DNA from: Argentina anserina
Taxonomy: Eukaryota > Streptophyta > Magnoliopsida > Rosales > Rosaceae
Direction of reading: 5' to 3'
NCBI RefSeq assembly: GCF_933775445.1
Contig: NC_065874.1
Coordinates: forward strand, 32,806,501 to 32,870,500
DNA length: 64,000 nucleotides
Part shown: in pieces, positions 48,930-58,964 of the stretch
Numbering within the stretch: position 1 is the stretch's first letter
Layout of the letters: every line of letters starts with the position of its first letter
Program-made: the position numbers and the translations under genes
The notes under the pieces: model-generated
What the model saw: the letters and a program-made list of their open reading frames with translations, nothing else
What the model was told of the DNA's origin: nothing
Database searches by the model: none

Positions 48930-51670
48930 GAGGTTATATCAATAATTGAAAAACCAGAGAGATCTCTCCAAGAGAAATTGTGGCTAGACTTGATCGTATC
49001 TCCGTTATATCATTGCTTAGTTTCACTCAGCATCTCTTCAACGATTACAAAAAAACAAACCTTTTGCTTCTCCAAATTGAGGACAGAGAAGAAGAAATCT
49101 ACCTTTAGCTTCTGGGCTCGCCGCCGACACTACCCGACGGCTTGAATCAGCCTTGTCAAGGTTCTTGTTTCACCACAACATCAAAATCGCAACAACCAAG
49201 ATTTCGGGTTCTTCAAATTGAAAAGAAATTGAGGACAAAGGAATTCTACGTTCTCACCTCACCCCGGCCGCGCTTGCCCTAGCCACGCCATGCCCGGCCC
49301 TGCTTAATCTCGGCCGCACCCCGTCCTATTGCGCCATGCCCGGTCACACCTCCTCAACCGTGCCTTGTCTTGGCCGCATCTCACCTCGGATGGAACCCCC
49401 GGCCGGCTCTCTCTTCGTCCGGTTGCACCTTTCCCGGTCACGCCATGCCATGCTGCACCTCCCCAGCCACGCCTTCTCCCAGCTGCGCCTCGCCCCGGAT
49501 GTAACCCCAGCCCGGATCTCTCTCCCGGCCCGGAGCTCTGTCCCGGCTCTGCATCTCCCTCTCTGGCCTCAACTCTCTCTGTCCGGCCGAGCCTTGCTCT
49601 GGCCCTCTCAATCCGGCTCCAAGCTTTCTCGACATCTTTTTCTTTTGGTGCCCCTGAGAACTTCTCTGTATTTAGAGGAAAAAAAACAGAGAGGTCAACA
49701 CGAGATTTCTACTGATAAGCAGTCAACAGAAAAATATTATTTTGACATATATAAGCTGATTCAATTTTACTAAGGGCACCCAACGAATTTCCTATATGCC
49801 TACTCATATGTCGCCGACACTTGCACCGTGTCTTATTGGATTTCTAGTGTGTTGGGCACCCATGAGCTCCCCTATATGCCCGGACACATAAATATTTCCC
49901 CCGTGAGGTACAATTACCACCTGGATGCTTTCTTATATGAGCAACGAGCTTTTTCGGGGCTCAATGGCCGACATGGAGTCTCATTCATTAACTCCATTAT
50001 TTATATATTATCTAGACATCTTCAAGAGTCTCTGGTACGTTTCCCTTTACACTCTTAAAATCTTGATTTATATTATCGCCATGTACGTTTTCCATTACGC
50101 CATATATGCTATATCATTCTTGGACATACTTGTTATATGTGCATGTACAAGGGTGACGCATAATGCCACACGGTAATCTCTCCGGGCTAACACTTAAATG
50201 GCTACACCTAAAGGGTTACACCTCATAGCTACCCCATATGCTTATTTCCTACGACATATCTCAGTGCATACTCTTTGTGTCTACTACACATATTCACATA
50301 TGTCACGCTAAATGGTAATACCTCATGATAACGCCTCACGGTAACGTCTCGGGGCTAGCATCTAAAAAGAAACACCATATGGCTACACACCTATGTTGGT
50401 TACTTACATATTGCCTTTATATGTTCGCCTTATGACTACTTTTCATGCTTATTTTGTCTAATTTTCCTTTATTGGTATTTTTACATGACTCTTGCCTTGC
50501 TCTCTCTTGATGAATACTCTCTCCATGAGCGTTCACTTACATGACTTAATCTCCACGGATTCCTTACACCCACGTATTCGCCAGGGGATCTAACGCCCGA
50601 TGTTTTCGCCAATGGGGATACTAGGTCATTCGCCAAATCCATGGATGCTTCGGCTGCTAGTTAACCCACGAGCCTAGCACCGAGATCTTATGTCACTCTC
50701 CAGATCCATGAATGCTCTGGCTGCTAGCTGCTTCCGGGCCTAGCACTGGGATCCTAGGTCACTCGTCATACCCATGATGCCCCGACTACTAGTCCGCCTC
50801 CTGGCCTCGGGCATACACTCCCCAGCACAGCCCAACTTAGCTCTAAATGAACTACCTTTGGGTTGATCTCATGCATGGATACGTAGGCACTCTAGCACTC
50901 ACCTAGATGCAACCACTTAAAGCGCATCGCCATAGGATCCCCCCAGATCACGTCACACATCGTCATTTGGTCCCCCGGATCACGTGTCACATATATCGCC
51001 ATATGATCCCCCGGATCATGACCACATGACCTCATCACCATATGATCCTCCGGATCATGACCACATGTCTCACATATTACCATATGGTCTCTCATACCAC
51101 GTCACATATGTCATAGACATCACCATATGATCCTCTGGATCATGTTGGCACATCGTATACACCACCACATGTTCCTCCGGATTGTAACATTCGTCTGTCT
51201 TGATTTTGATTCTCTCTTATCTCCTCACCTGGTCTTTCCGAGACCTGGCATCTTTTATTCTTTTAAGCCTGGTCCATCGTCATACAGAGACCGGGAGACT
51301 TATACATCATACCTGCCGCACATACTCATTTGGCATCACGTGCATACTTATCATACATCACGTGCATACTCATCGTGCACCACGTGCATGCCGATCACGC
51401 CTCAGTTGCATGCTCATCATGTCCCACAAACATGGCATACATCACATTCACCATCATATCAACATTACAAACATACTCACCTCATATGATCTCTTCTGGA
51501 CCTCAGATCATTGTGCATGTTTCTTTACGCGCAGTTCGTCCCTCTCTTGCATGGGGATTGGGGACTGGTAGTGTCGCCACTGGTGCTCCGGCACTCATTC
51601 AGGCTCACACTCCCGATGTTTTATTTGATAAAATCCCCACTCAAGAGTCTCTTGACCGAGGACTTTGGGG
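48930..51670. repeat. Repeat-rich interior of the LARD-like element
   Basis: Several degenerate tandem arrays lie here. They are CGGCC-rich pieces at about 49260-49620; roughly 67-bp repeats at about 50620-50815 (each with ATGCTNNGGCTGCTAG or similar, then CCTAGCACNGNGATC); a palindrome-containing array at about 50930-51180 (ATATGATCC, C or T, CCGGATCATG); and CACGTGCAT units at about 51335-51420. Long open frames here are by-products of repeats. No protein is recognised. Confidence 0.6.
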
Positions 51671-51823
51671 ACTTGTTAATAATACACCATGTAAATGGCT
51701 AAACATCGAAATTGCTCGCCACTTTAGGGTCCAATTGACTCAAGGCCCACTACATACATCATTAGCCCCGCAAGGGTAATTCATTAATTTTATATGGTCA
51801 CACATTATCTGGCTCTATAAATA

Positions 51824-52081
51824 CTAGCATAACACTTGTCAGGAGGTGTTGAGATCATGATCTGACAGTTCCCTTCAATTATAGAGATTGTGGGTGAGCA
51901 AGTCAGCAACCGTAAAAAAATATTTATTTTTGAGTTTGTTTTTTGTTAAGTTATACTCTTATCCCTCATGAAAATATACCTACATATAGTGGTGATTAAT
52001 AAACTCTTGGAAAATTAGGAAATTTAACAATTTGACTTTTTTTACTTGTCTTTTGTCTTTATTAATAGAAGATGATTCTCC
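51824..52081. other. Unidentified extra block in the right LTR of the LARD-like element
   Basis: About 250 bp, present in the right LTR but replaced in the left LTR by about 10 bp. It is AT-rich in its second half and follows the TATA box directly. I do not recognise it. It may be an insertion here or a deletion in the left LTR. Confidence 0.5.
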
Positions 52082-52146
52082 TCTCCACAACAAGGTAAGC
52101 CTCCTAAGCCTCTACTCTCACGTTCCTCCTACCTAACTTTACATGT

Positions 52147-52577
52147 GGCTCCTGACTTTATTCAGGAATGGAATCAAACAAGCCCTTTTAACTCAGTGGT
52201 AGAGTAACGCCATGGTAAGGCGTAAGTCATCGGTTCAAATCCGATAAGGGGCTTTGGTTTTTTCATAAATCAAAAAACTCCGGTGGTAGTATTCCTATTT
52301 GAATTACGAATAAAGTTATTGTGGATATTTGTAATAAATAAAGTAACAAATTGTATAATGTAATATACGTATAATTTATATCATTATATAAATTATAACA
52401 TACTAATAAATTAGAGTACAGTTATAAATTTGCTAATATTATTTTAATGAATTATAAATTATAATAAATATGGATAAGTTGTCTCCTTGAATAAAATATT
52501 CTGATTACTTTCCTATTTTCCATTATTCCAATTAAATCGATTAGAAATCAACAAAAGAAAAAGTAAGTGGACCTAAC
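52147..52577 (+). other. Nuclear insertion of plastid DNA (trnT-GGU region)
   Basis: The block carries a plastid trnT-GGU with flanking sequence that reads like the trnT-psbD spacer, ending near AAGTAAGTGGACCTAACCC. It lies inside the right LTR, between GTTCCTCCTACCTAACTTTACATGT and ATATCTTTGTAGCTGACTTAGG, which are contiguous in the left LTR. It is therefore a NUPT that landed in the element. Inner parts of the spacer seem shortened compared with what I remember. Confidence 0.8.
52182..52253 (+). tRNA. trnT-GGU: Plastid-type tRNA-Thr (GGU) inside the NUPT, probably inactive
   Basis: The 72-nt sequence folds as a cloverleaf. The acceptor stem GCCCTTT pairs with AAGGGGC (one T-G pair at position 5), the anticodon loop is ATGGTAA giving anticodon GGT, and the T-arm loop is GGTTCAAATCC. 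It is a plastid gene copy in nuclear DNA and lacks a nuclear context, so it is a relic. A nuclear Pol III promoter could in principle still read its A and B boxes. Confidence 0.85.
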
Positions 52578-53358
52578 CCATATCTTTGTAGCTGACTTAG
52601 GCATCGGAGCTTTGAATGCTGACAAGCTCAGTCTTCACTCTGTAACACCGTGTGTTTGTGGTTTACATGTGATTGAGAGCTTCATCGGTTAGCCGTAATT
52701 CCCAGTTGGAATCCCGACATAACAGCAACCATTCATCACTTCTGGGTTCCTTATGTAATATCTCAACTTCGTTCTCTCTTCCCCAACATAGACCCCCAGC
52801 TTCTCGAAAGATCACTGCAAGAATCCGGATACGATTTTGATGCCACAGTCAAGAGTCTCAGCGACTTTGTTGAAAATCAGACGGAATTTTTATCAAGCTC
52901 TGCTGAAATAGTAGAAGAGCTTCCTGTTGATGGCCCGGGGTGGATCGACTTGGTCATCGGAGAGATGACGAGTGCTACTAATGTCGATACATGATGCTAG
53001 GGCACGAGCAGCGAAACTCCTAGAGGGCTTCGAGAAATCAACCGGTGCACTTGTTTCTGCACAGATTTCTCAAACTAATTGTCAGAAGGAGGAGGAGAAT
53101 ATGATGTTGAAGAAGCAAGAGGAAGCACTGCAAGAGAACGTATTTCTCAAACGTTTTGTGCATGTGCAGAACGAGCGGTGTAAAGAGTACGAGGGGAGAA
53201 AGCAGGAGTTGAAGAACCTGAAGGACTTGGTGAATCAAAAGAAGGAGCAGTTGAGAAATCTGGAAGTTTACAATTATGGCTTGCAGTTGAACCTGGATGA
53301 GGCTTTGAAGAACTGCTCCAATGTCCCAGCTGGACGTTTCAATCCAGATGTCTTTTAA

Positions 53359-54333
53359 AGGTTTTGGTAGCGATCAAATCATGCATATATATAGGTCCGA
53401 ATTCTGTTGTTTAATGTATATGTTTGTTCTTGCCTTCTTGGTGTGCGATAAGCCGATAACACGCTACTATTTGACGCATGCATCGATTGATCCACTATAT
53501 AAAGAAGACATATTGAACTCCGACCAAGTACATAACGTACTAGACTTCCAAAATAAGACATGGCCATTTTTGATCTTGCTAGACTACGTAATATTGACTT
53601 ACACTGATAGACCCTTCCGAAATGTTGGAGAAAACTTGGAAAAGAGAAAGAAGACCCGCAGTCATAAAGCAACTTCAAGAAAAATAAAATAAAAATATAA
53701 CTTATGTCACAAACCTCACTACGAGCATAATCAACTTCCTCATGATCACAAACCATTGAATGAAAATTAACCAGACATGCATGGCGAATTGCCCAAATAT
53801 TTTTAAGCAATAGTGATCATGGCCAAGTTGGAAAATTGGCTGAAGAACTCAGTCTCTTACCACCGGCCATCTCAAGTATTAGTTGTAGGAATGTTATATT
53901 ATGGCCGGAAAAGAAAATGAGTGAAGAGTTAGTTGGCATAACTTTCCATATACAATTTTTCGACCAATCAACCAATCGTGAAAGACAGACTTAACAGAAT
54001 TTTGCATAGCATTTGCTATGTCTTTCAAAGCCGACATGGAAACAAAATTAGGGCTCTCTCTCTCTCTCTCTCTCTCCCCGTTAGTCGTTTACACGTGGTA
54101 ATCAAGCATTGGTCGTACCTTTCCCAGAAGAATTTGGAATTCCTGGTACGTTGGGGACAAATCGACAAAATCAAATCCTACATGGACATGGAAACCATAA
54201 GCTTAGTTAAGACTTCGCTGCTAATTAAGCATATGTATTTAAGGTACTCCTCATTGATTTAGAGTTCCTCATAACTTCTTTGCTCCTCATTCATCTCGAT
54301 CTAAGAACTCGATCAATTCGCTCTCTTTCATTA
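53359..54333. other. Spacer between the two CUE-type genes
   Basis: No gene is recognised. It includes a short (CT)n run at about 54055-54075. The sequence shortly before 54334 continues the open frame of the paralogue (IRSLSLMDLQII), so lost coding may extend upstream to about 54283. Confidence 0.5.
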
Positions 54334-54852
54334 ATGGATCTCCAGATTATTAATAGAGCATTGCAAGAGTCCTGCAACGATATTGATATCGACGCCACCA
54401 TAGAGAGCCTGAGCAAGCTTCAACTAACGGAGAATAGGGTGACTTCTGGTCCTGCTGAAAAGATACTACAGGACCAGAATCCCGTTAACGAAGATGGTTC
54501 TACGGATTGGGTTGAATTGGTTATCGGAGAAATGATGACGTGTACTAGTGTGGAGGATGCTAGGGCACGCGCTGCAAAAGTTTTAAAGGGTTTCGAGAAA
54601 TCGATCGGGGCAAGCTTTGAAAAGGAGAATATGGTGCTCAAGCATGCAGTATGTGTGCTTCTCAAGCGGCGGAAAGAGCAAGAGAGTGGAAGCCGAGAAC
54701 TGAGGCAATTGAAGGAGTTGGTGGCTCATCAACAAGAGCGATTGAGAGCGCTTGAGGCTACCAACTATGGCTTGAATTTGCATCTGAAGCAAGCTCTACA
54801 ATGCAGCTCCCATTTCGTCCCTTCTGGAAAATTCAACCCTGATGTCTTTTAG
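54334..54852 (+). CDS. N-terminally truncated CUE-domain-like paralogue
   Basis: An open frame of 172 aa from the ATG at 54334 (MDLQIINRALQES). It parallels the broken gene upstream: a helix pair resembling the CUE domain, a WVELVIGEMM segment, ARARAAKVLKGFEKS, a leucine-rich coiled coil and the C-terminal GKFNPDVF. The CGSKRS-FFEEL N-terminus is missing, and the CUE-like region starts abruptly; the frame is open further upstream from about 54283 without an ATG. It could be a truncated duplicate still making a coiled-coil protein, or a pseudogene. The two copies lie about 1 kb apart in the same direction, so they look like a tandem duplication. Confidence 0.65.
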   Translation: MDLQIINRALQESCNDIDIDATIESLSKLQLTENRVTSGPAEKILQDQNPVNEDGSTDWVELVIGEMMTCTSVEDARARAAKVLKGFEKSIGASFEKENMVLKHAVCVLLKRRKEQESGSRELRQLKELVAHQQERLRALEATNYGLNLHLKQALQCSSHFVPSGKFNPDVF

Positions 54853-54957
54853 CTAGGGTTTTAATTAGTACGTAGTTGCGCGTTAATGTAGGATGTTTTT
54901 CCTTGCCTACTGATCGATTATGTCTTCATTGATCGATATATGGCGGGTTAGAGAGTG

Positions 54958-55256
54958 GACGTCCGCAATGCACCAAAAGTGCGGATGTCGCCGCTTCTGG
55001 CAATCTGCGACGCGCAACGACGGTGCAGAAGGTGCCGGTCGTGCTCTCCCTCTTGGTGCTCCTATCTGTGCCGGCCAGAACTCCATCGCCGACCCATGGT
55101 GGCCGAAATCTACAAATTTCCAAAATTTTTAAGTTTATGAGAAATTTACATATTCCAGCCGGCACAGAGGAGTGCTGGGAGGGAGAGTACGACCGACACT
55201 ATCTAAACCATTGTTGCTCGTCACTGGCCGCCGGAAGTGGTGACTTCCGCACTTGC

Positions 55257-55260
<4 letters not shown>
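54958..55260. mobile_element. Probable short TIR element (MITE-like)
   Basis: The ends are inverted. The left end has GTCCGCAA, then GTGCGGATGTCGCCGC; the right end, read on the other strand, has GTCCGCAAGTGCGGAAGTC and then CACC. About 40 bp matches imperfectly, with a 10-bp extra block on the left. The right end abuts an (AT)15 tract, which hides any TA target duplication. It encodes nothing convincing. Confidence 0.55.

Positions 55261-55290
<30 letters not shown>
55261..55290. repeat. (AT)15 microsatellite
   Basis: A pure AT run directly at the end of the probable TIR element. Confidence 0.9.
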
Positions 55291-55293
<3 letters not shown>

Positions 55294-56190
55294 CAGCTCC
55301 CAAGTATATAGTTGTTGAACCGTCGTTCTAAATATTTATGTAAACTACTGTAATACAAACTCTTTTACATGCATGCATGTAGGTTAAGTACACAAAACTT
55401 GTACATTACTCATGTCTCGACATTATTTAGCGAAGGATTGGTCTAACAATAGTTCTAAGTTCTATCTGATGTATTTTTCAACCTCCAAACTGAGTTAGGT
55501 GCCGTAGTCGTCAGCCTTATCACCTTAATTACTGCTCGCTTTGGCCCTCATTGCAGATAAACGAGAATTTGTTGGTCTCTCTTTGGATTCATTGATCCGT
55601 TTGACCAAAAACGTTGTATCTGCTTGGCTAGTTACTCATTATTCAAGGCCGGCAGGTGTGATGACCTATCTACTCTTTTCGTAGGTCGTAGCCATCAAGA
55701 AAAGAAATACTGTTGTTTTATAAACAAAGTAGGTTTGAAATCATTTAATTGCTCCAATTAGGAATACAGTTTCATAAGAAAAATTGATTATGTGTTCGTC
55801 TCTACTTTGTTTCATCTATCTTTAATTTATCAACTAAAATAGAGTCAGATTAATAAAACATATCATGTACGCTGTCACGTACATCAGGGTTTACATACCC
55901 TTATGCTCACAGGTCGAGAACATATTGTAAAAAGGATTGACAAGGTCATGGTGACAATACATGCAACCACGTACCTCTGTGCATAAAAAGGATAAGTATG
56001 TAATCCTTAATTTAATTAACAAACTAATCAAAAGTATCAACCAATAATTTAATTTACAAATAACTCACTACTTAATTTAATAAAAAAAATAATGACCAAA
56101 TGATGGCAAATTGTCACATGTCATAAAATAATTTATTTTTTTATCCATCTTTGACCCATAGAGTTTGCTACTATTAATGGAAAGGTTATC

Positions 56191-56576
56191 TGTTATTGTC
56201 AATTATATAAACTAACTGCTACTGTCGATTATGAATCTAACTACTACTGTCAACTTCGAATGTACCTGCTACTGTCGACTTGGAAGGTACATGCTATTGT
56301 CGACTTGGAAGGTACATGCTATTGTCGACTATGAATCTAACTACTACTGTCGACTTCGAATGTACCTGCTACTGTCGACTTGGAAGGTACATATTATTGT
56401 CGACTTGGAATGTACATGTTATTGTCGACTATGAATTTAACTGATACTGTCGATTATAAATCTAACTGCTACTGTCGACTTCAAATATACCTGCTACTGT
56501 CGACTTGGAAGTACCTGCTACTGTCGACTATAAATCTAGCTGCTATTGTCGACTGCGAAACTAACTGCTACTGTGG
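56191..56576. repeat. 25-bp minisatellite, about 15 units
   Basis: The unit reads TGCTACTGTCGAC plus a 12-base tail. Most units contain GTCGAC. Tails fall into at least three types: TTGGAAGGTACA, TATGAATCTAAC and TTCGAATGTACC. The types recur in an order that suggests higher-order duplication. The period is 25, not a multiple of three. Confidence 0.93.
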
Positions 56577-57577
56577 TTTTTGGTGAGCAAAATTTAAAAT
56601 TTCAAAATTTCTCAAAACATATGCAATATGGTACTTAAATAAAAGCACATGACATAAGGAACAACTTTATATATTGGCTCACCTCTAAATTGCCGGTGGT
56701 TTGGCCGAAAAACTTAAATTTACCGGAAAATACTAAAAAATGATAAGAGAAAAATTTGTTAGATCTAGAAGTGATATTTGGTAATTTTCAACAAAATAAG
56801 GGTATTTTGGATATTTTTATATTAATTAATTAATCAGTTTCGTTTTACTTATTATTTGGGTTTTGACTTATGTCCTGATTTATATAAGAAATATTAAAAG
56901 TAAGTTTTTAGTTAATTCAAATGTAGTACTACCATTAAGTAATTTTCTATAATTTAATTGAGTAAACTAGCATAGTGTCCTATAAATGCATTGAATAACT
57001 TAAACAAAACTTTCCGATTACTATTTTTAGCAGTTTAGCTAACCAGTAGTAGCCGTATCAAAAAAAAAAACCCATCGAGTCCTCATCCAATGAGGTGCCC
57101 GGCCACAACCACAGTATCACCAGCCATGCATTCAATTGTGTAGAAATTGATTATATTCCATTGATTCTGAATGATACGAGCTTTAAAATTATATAGGCTT
57201 CAGACTACATCCTACTATTGATTACAATTCTATGAATACAAACATATTACTGATGATTCTAGCATTCAATAAGATAGCAATCATAGCATGATTGATGCAC
57301 ATAGATATGGCCATATCAGTACGTAGGTATTCAATGAAGGAGATTGAGCAGTCAGTGGAGAAAATTGATCGAGCTGCTTTAACAGGTGCCTCCTACGTAG
57401 GTTATATCTCCCTCCCATATCCGTTCAAGATTTAGCTTCCCCGTTGTTCAACGAAGATTGAAGTCGAGTCCTAAACGGATTGTGATTGTCTTTATGTATA
57501 ATCTATAGTGTTTTCCTTACTAACCTGAAAATGGATTCTTATCCTATTCGCAAAAGGATATGGGAGCTGGTGAAGCT

Positions 57578-57584
57578 TATATAA
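57578..57584 (+). promoter_or_regulatory. TATA box of RPT1
   Basis: TATATAA within GCTTATATAAGGCGG, about 120 bp upstream of the RPT1 ATG. Confidence 0.55.
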
Positions 57585-57701
57585 GGCGGAGACTTCTCTT
57601 AGTCTTACAACAAATCTGACTGTATTATCGCGTTTAGCTGTAGCAGCGTAGGACTCTGTACGTACTCGATCAAACCAATTCTCTGATCGATCTCAACTGA
57701 A

Positions 57702-58964
57702 ATGGAAAACATCAAGGAAGAGAAGAACCCAAGACCCCTCGATGACGACGACATCGCACTCCTCAATACCTATGGAAAGGGACCCTATTCAACTCCGATA
57801 AAAAATACTGAGGATGAAATCAAAGACAAGGCGAACAACGTGAACAAGCTATGTGGTGTTAAGGAGTCGGACACTGGCCTAGCTCCTCCAACCCACTGGG
57901 ATCTTGTTTCGGATGGACAGCTGATGGGGCAGAAACCTCTCAAGGTGGCAAGATGCACCAAGATAATAAACCCTAATTCCCCAGACGCAAAATACGTCAT
58001 CAACGTTGCTCGTATGGCAAAGTTTGTGGTAGGATTGGGTGAGACAGTCTCCCCAACTGATATAGAAGAAGGCATGCGTGTCGGGGTTGACCCATATAAG
58101 CTTCAAATTCAGATTCCTTTGCCTCCCAGGATCGATCCAACTGTGACCATGATGACTGTGGAAGAGAAGCCAGATGTAACATACAACGACGTTGGTGGAT
58201 GCAAGGACCAGATCGAAAAGATGCGCGAGGTTGTTGAGTTACCATTGCTTCATCCTGAGAAGTTTTTCAAGCTTGGGATTGATCCTCCCAAGGGTGTTCT
58301 CTGCTATGGCCCTCCAGGAACTGGCAAGACTCTTCTAGCTAGAGCCGTGGCCAATAGAACAGATGCTTGCTTCATCCGTGTCATTGGGAGTGAGCTTGTT
58401 CAGAAATATGTTGGAGAAGGTGCTAGAATGGTTCGAGAGTTGTTCCAATTGGCGCGGACGAAGAAAGCTTGCATTATATTTTTCGATGAAGTTGATGCCA
58501 TAGGAGGTGCCAGGTTTGATGATGGTGCTGGCGGAGACACTGAAGTACAGCGAACAATGCTTGAGATTGTGAACCAGCTCGACGGGTTTGATGCAAGGGG
58601 AAACATTAAGGTGTTGATGGCAACAAACAGGCCGGACACTCTTGATCCGGCATTGTTGCGTCCCGGGAGATTGGATAGGAAGGTCGAGTTTGGTCTTCCT
58701 GATATGGAAGGTAGAACTCAGATTTTTAAGGTCCATGCAAGGACAATGAATTGTGAAAGAGATGTAAGGTTTGATCTTCTGGCTCGAATGTGCCCTAATT
58801 CTACCGGAGCCGATATAAGAAGCGTGTGCACAGAAGCCGGAATGTTTGCCGTTCGTGCCCGGAGGAAGATGGTGACTGAAAAGGACTTCCTTGACGCCGT
58901 GAACAAAGTTATTAAGGGGTACAAGAAATTTAGTGCGACGCCCAAGTATATGGTTTACAATTGA
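57702..58964 (+). CDS. RPT1: 26S proteasome regulatory subunit 7 / RPT1 AAA-ATPase, intronless
   Basis: RPT1 is one of six ATPases in the 19S base ring that unfold substrates and feed them to the 20S core. The single frame is 420 aa without introns. It has the N-terminal [11 protein letters not shown] and [10 protein letters not shown] blocks, the OB-fold region, [20 protein letters not shown], Walker A GPPGTGKT (203-210), the pore-loop region QKYVGEG (234-240), Walker [11 protein letters not shown] (258-267), RPGRLDRK near 320-327 and C-terminal KYMVYN. All catalytic motifs are intact. The N-terminus is more diverged than the core. A TATA box lies upstream, so a retrocopy, if it is one, has acquired a promoter. 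The sequence cannot tell whether another RPT1 copy exists. Confidence 0.93.
   Translation: MENIKEEKNPRPLDDDDIALLNTYGKGPYSTPIKNTEDEIKDKANNVNKLCGVKESDTGLAPPTHWDLVSDGQLMGQKPLKVARCTKIINPNSPDAKYVINVARMAKFVVGLGETVSPTDIEEGMRVGVDPYKLQIQIPLPPRIDPTVTMMTVEEKPDVTYNDVGGCKDQIEKMREVVELPLLHPEKFFKLGIDPPKGVLCYGPPGTGKTLLARAVANRTDACFIRVIGSELVQKYVGEGARMVRELFQLARTKKACIIFFDEVDAIGGARFDDGAGGDTEVQRTMLEIVNQLDGFDARGNIKVLMATNRPDTLDPALLRPGRLDRKVEFGLPDMEGRTQIFKVHARTMNCERDVRFDLLARMCPNSTGADIRSVCTEAGMFAVRARRKMVTEKDFLDAVNKVIKGYKKFSATPKYMVYN

Larger units (their letters stand above)
48178..52724 (+). mobile_element. LARD-like (coding-free) Gypsy-type LTR element in the CUE gene
   Basis: The left LTR is 48178-48545 and the right LTR is 51674-52724, interrupted. 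Both end in a GAATCCCGAC block followed by TTACA or TAACA. Directly after the left LTR is TTGGCGCTAGAAGGAGGG, in the position and style of a primer-binding site; before the right LTR is AGGACTTTGGGGACT, in the polypurine position. Flanking 5-mers are GAAAC (48173-48177) and GCAAC (52725-52729), one mismatch. The 3.1-kb interior has no gag or pol motif. The LTRs are clearly diverged, so it is old or recombined. Confidence 0.83.
51674..52724 (+). repeat. Right LTR of the LARD-like element, interrupted twice
   Basis: LTR sequence is at 51674-51823, about 52082-52146 and 52578-52724. Extra blocks, absent from the left LTR, lie at about 51824-52081 and 52147-52577. Confidence 0.8.
38368..53358 (+). 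pseudogene. CUE-domain-like gene split into three pieces by two Gypsy-type elements
   Basis: Host pieces are 38368-38405 (MSAAVALCGSKR), about 48066-48177 (FFEELPSSP and onwards) and 52730-53358 (SQLRSLFPNIDPQLLERSL through to GRFNPDVF and a stop). The order and motifs match a plant family I know as CUE-domain (ubiquitin-binding) proteins: an N-terminal CGSKRS-FFEEL start, a CUE-like helix region with SLFPNID and a leucine-rich pair, a WIDLVIGEM segment, a long coiled coil (ENMMLKKQEEALQENVFLKR) and a C-terminal FxPDVF. The break at 48177/52730 restores an open frame when the LARD-like element and one duplication copy are taken out; the break at 38405 leaves the frame ambiguous by one base. 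A separate 4-bp insertion (ACAT at about 52989-52992) shifts the frame before ARARAAKLLEGFEKS. The gene is dead. Confidence 0.87.
54853..57577. other. Spacer, with a TIR element and a minisatellite
   Basis: No gene is recognised. It holds a probable TIR element at about 54958-55260, an (AT)15 run at 55261-55290, and the 25-bp minisatellite at 56191-56576. The rest is AT-rich with no coding pattern. Confidence 0.5.

Noticed and set aside
50930..51180. CRISPR-like array from the regular palindromic repeats
   Set aside because: A plant nuclear context, degenerate units without unique spacers of constant length, and a location within an LTR element.
49329..51779. Several 60-149-codon frames in the LARD interior
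   Set aside because: They overlap in several frames and both strands and follow the tandem arrays; no protein motif was seen.
56231..56586. Cysteine-rich repeat proteins (YCRLGRYMLLSTWKV)
   Set aside because: Translation of the 25-bp minisatellite; the period is not a multiple of three and no start context fits.
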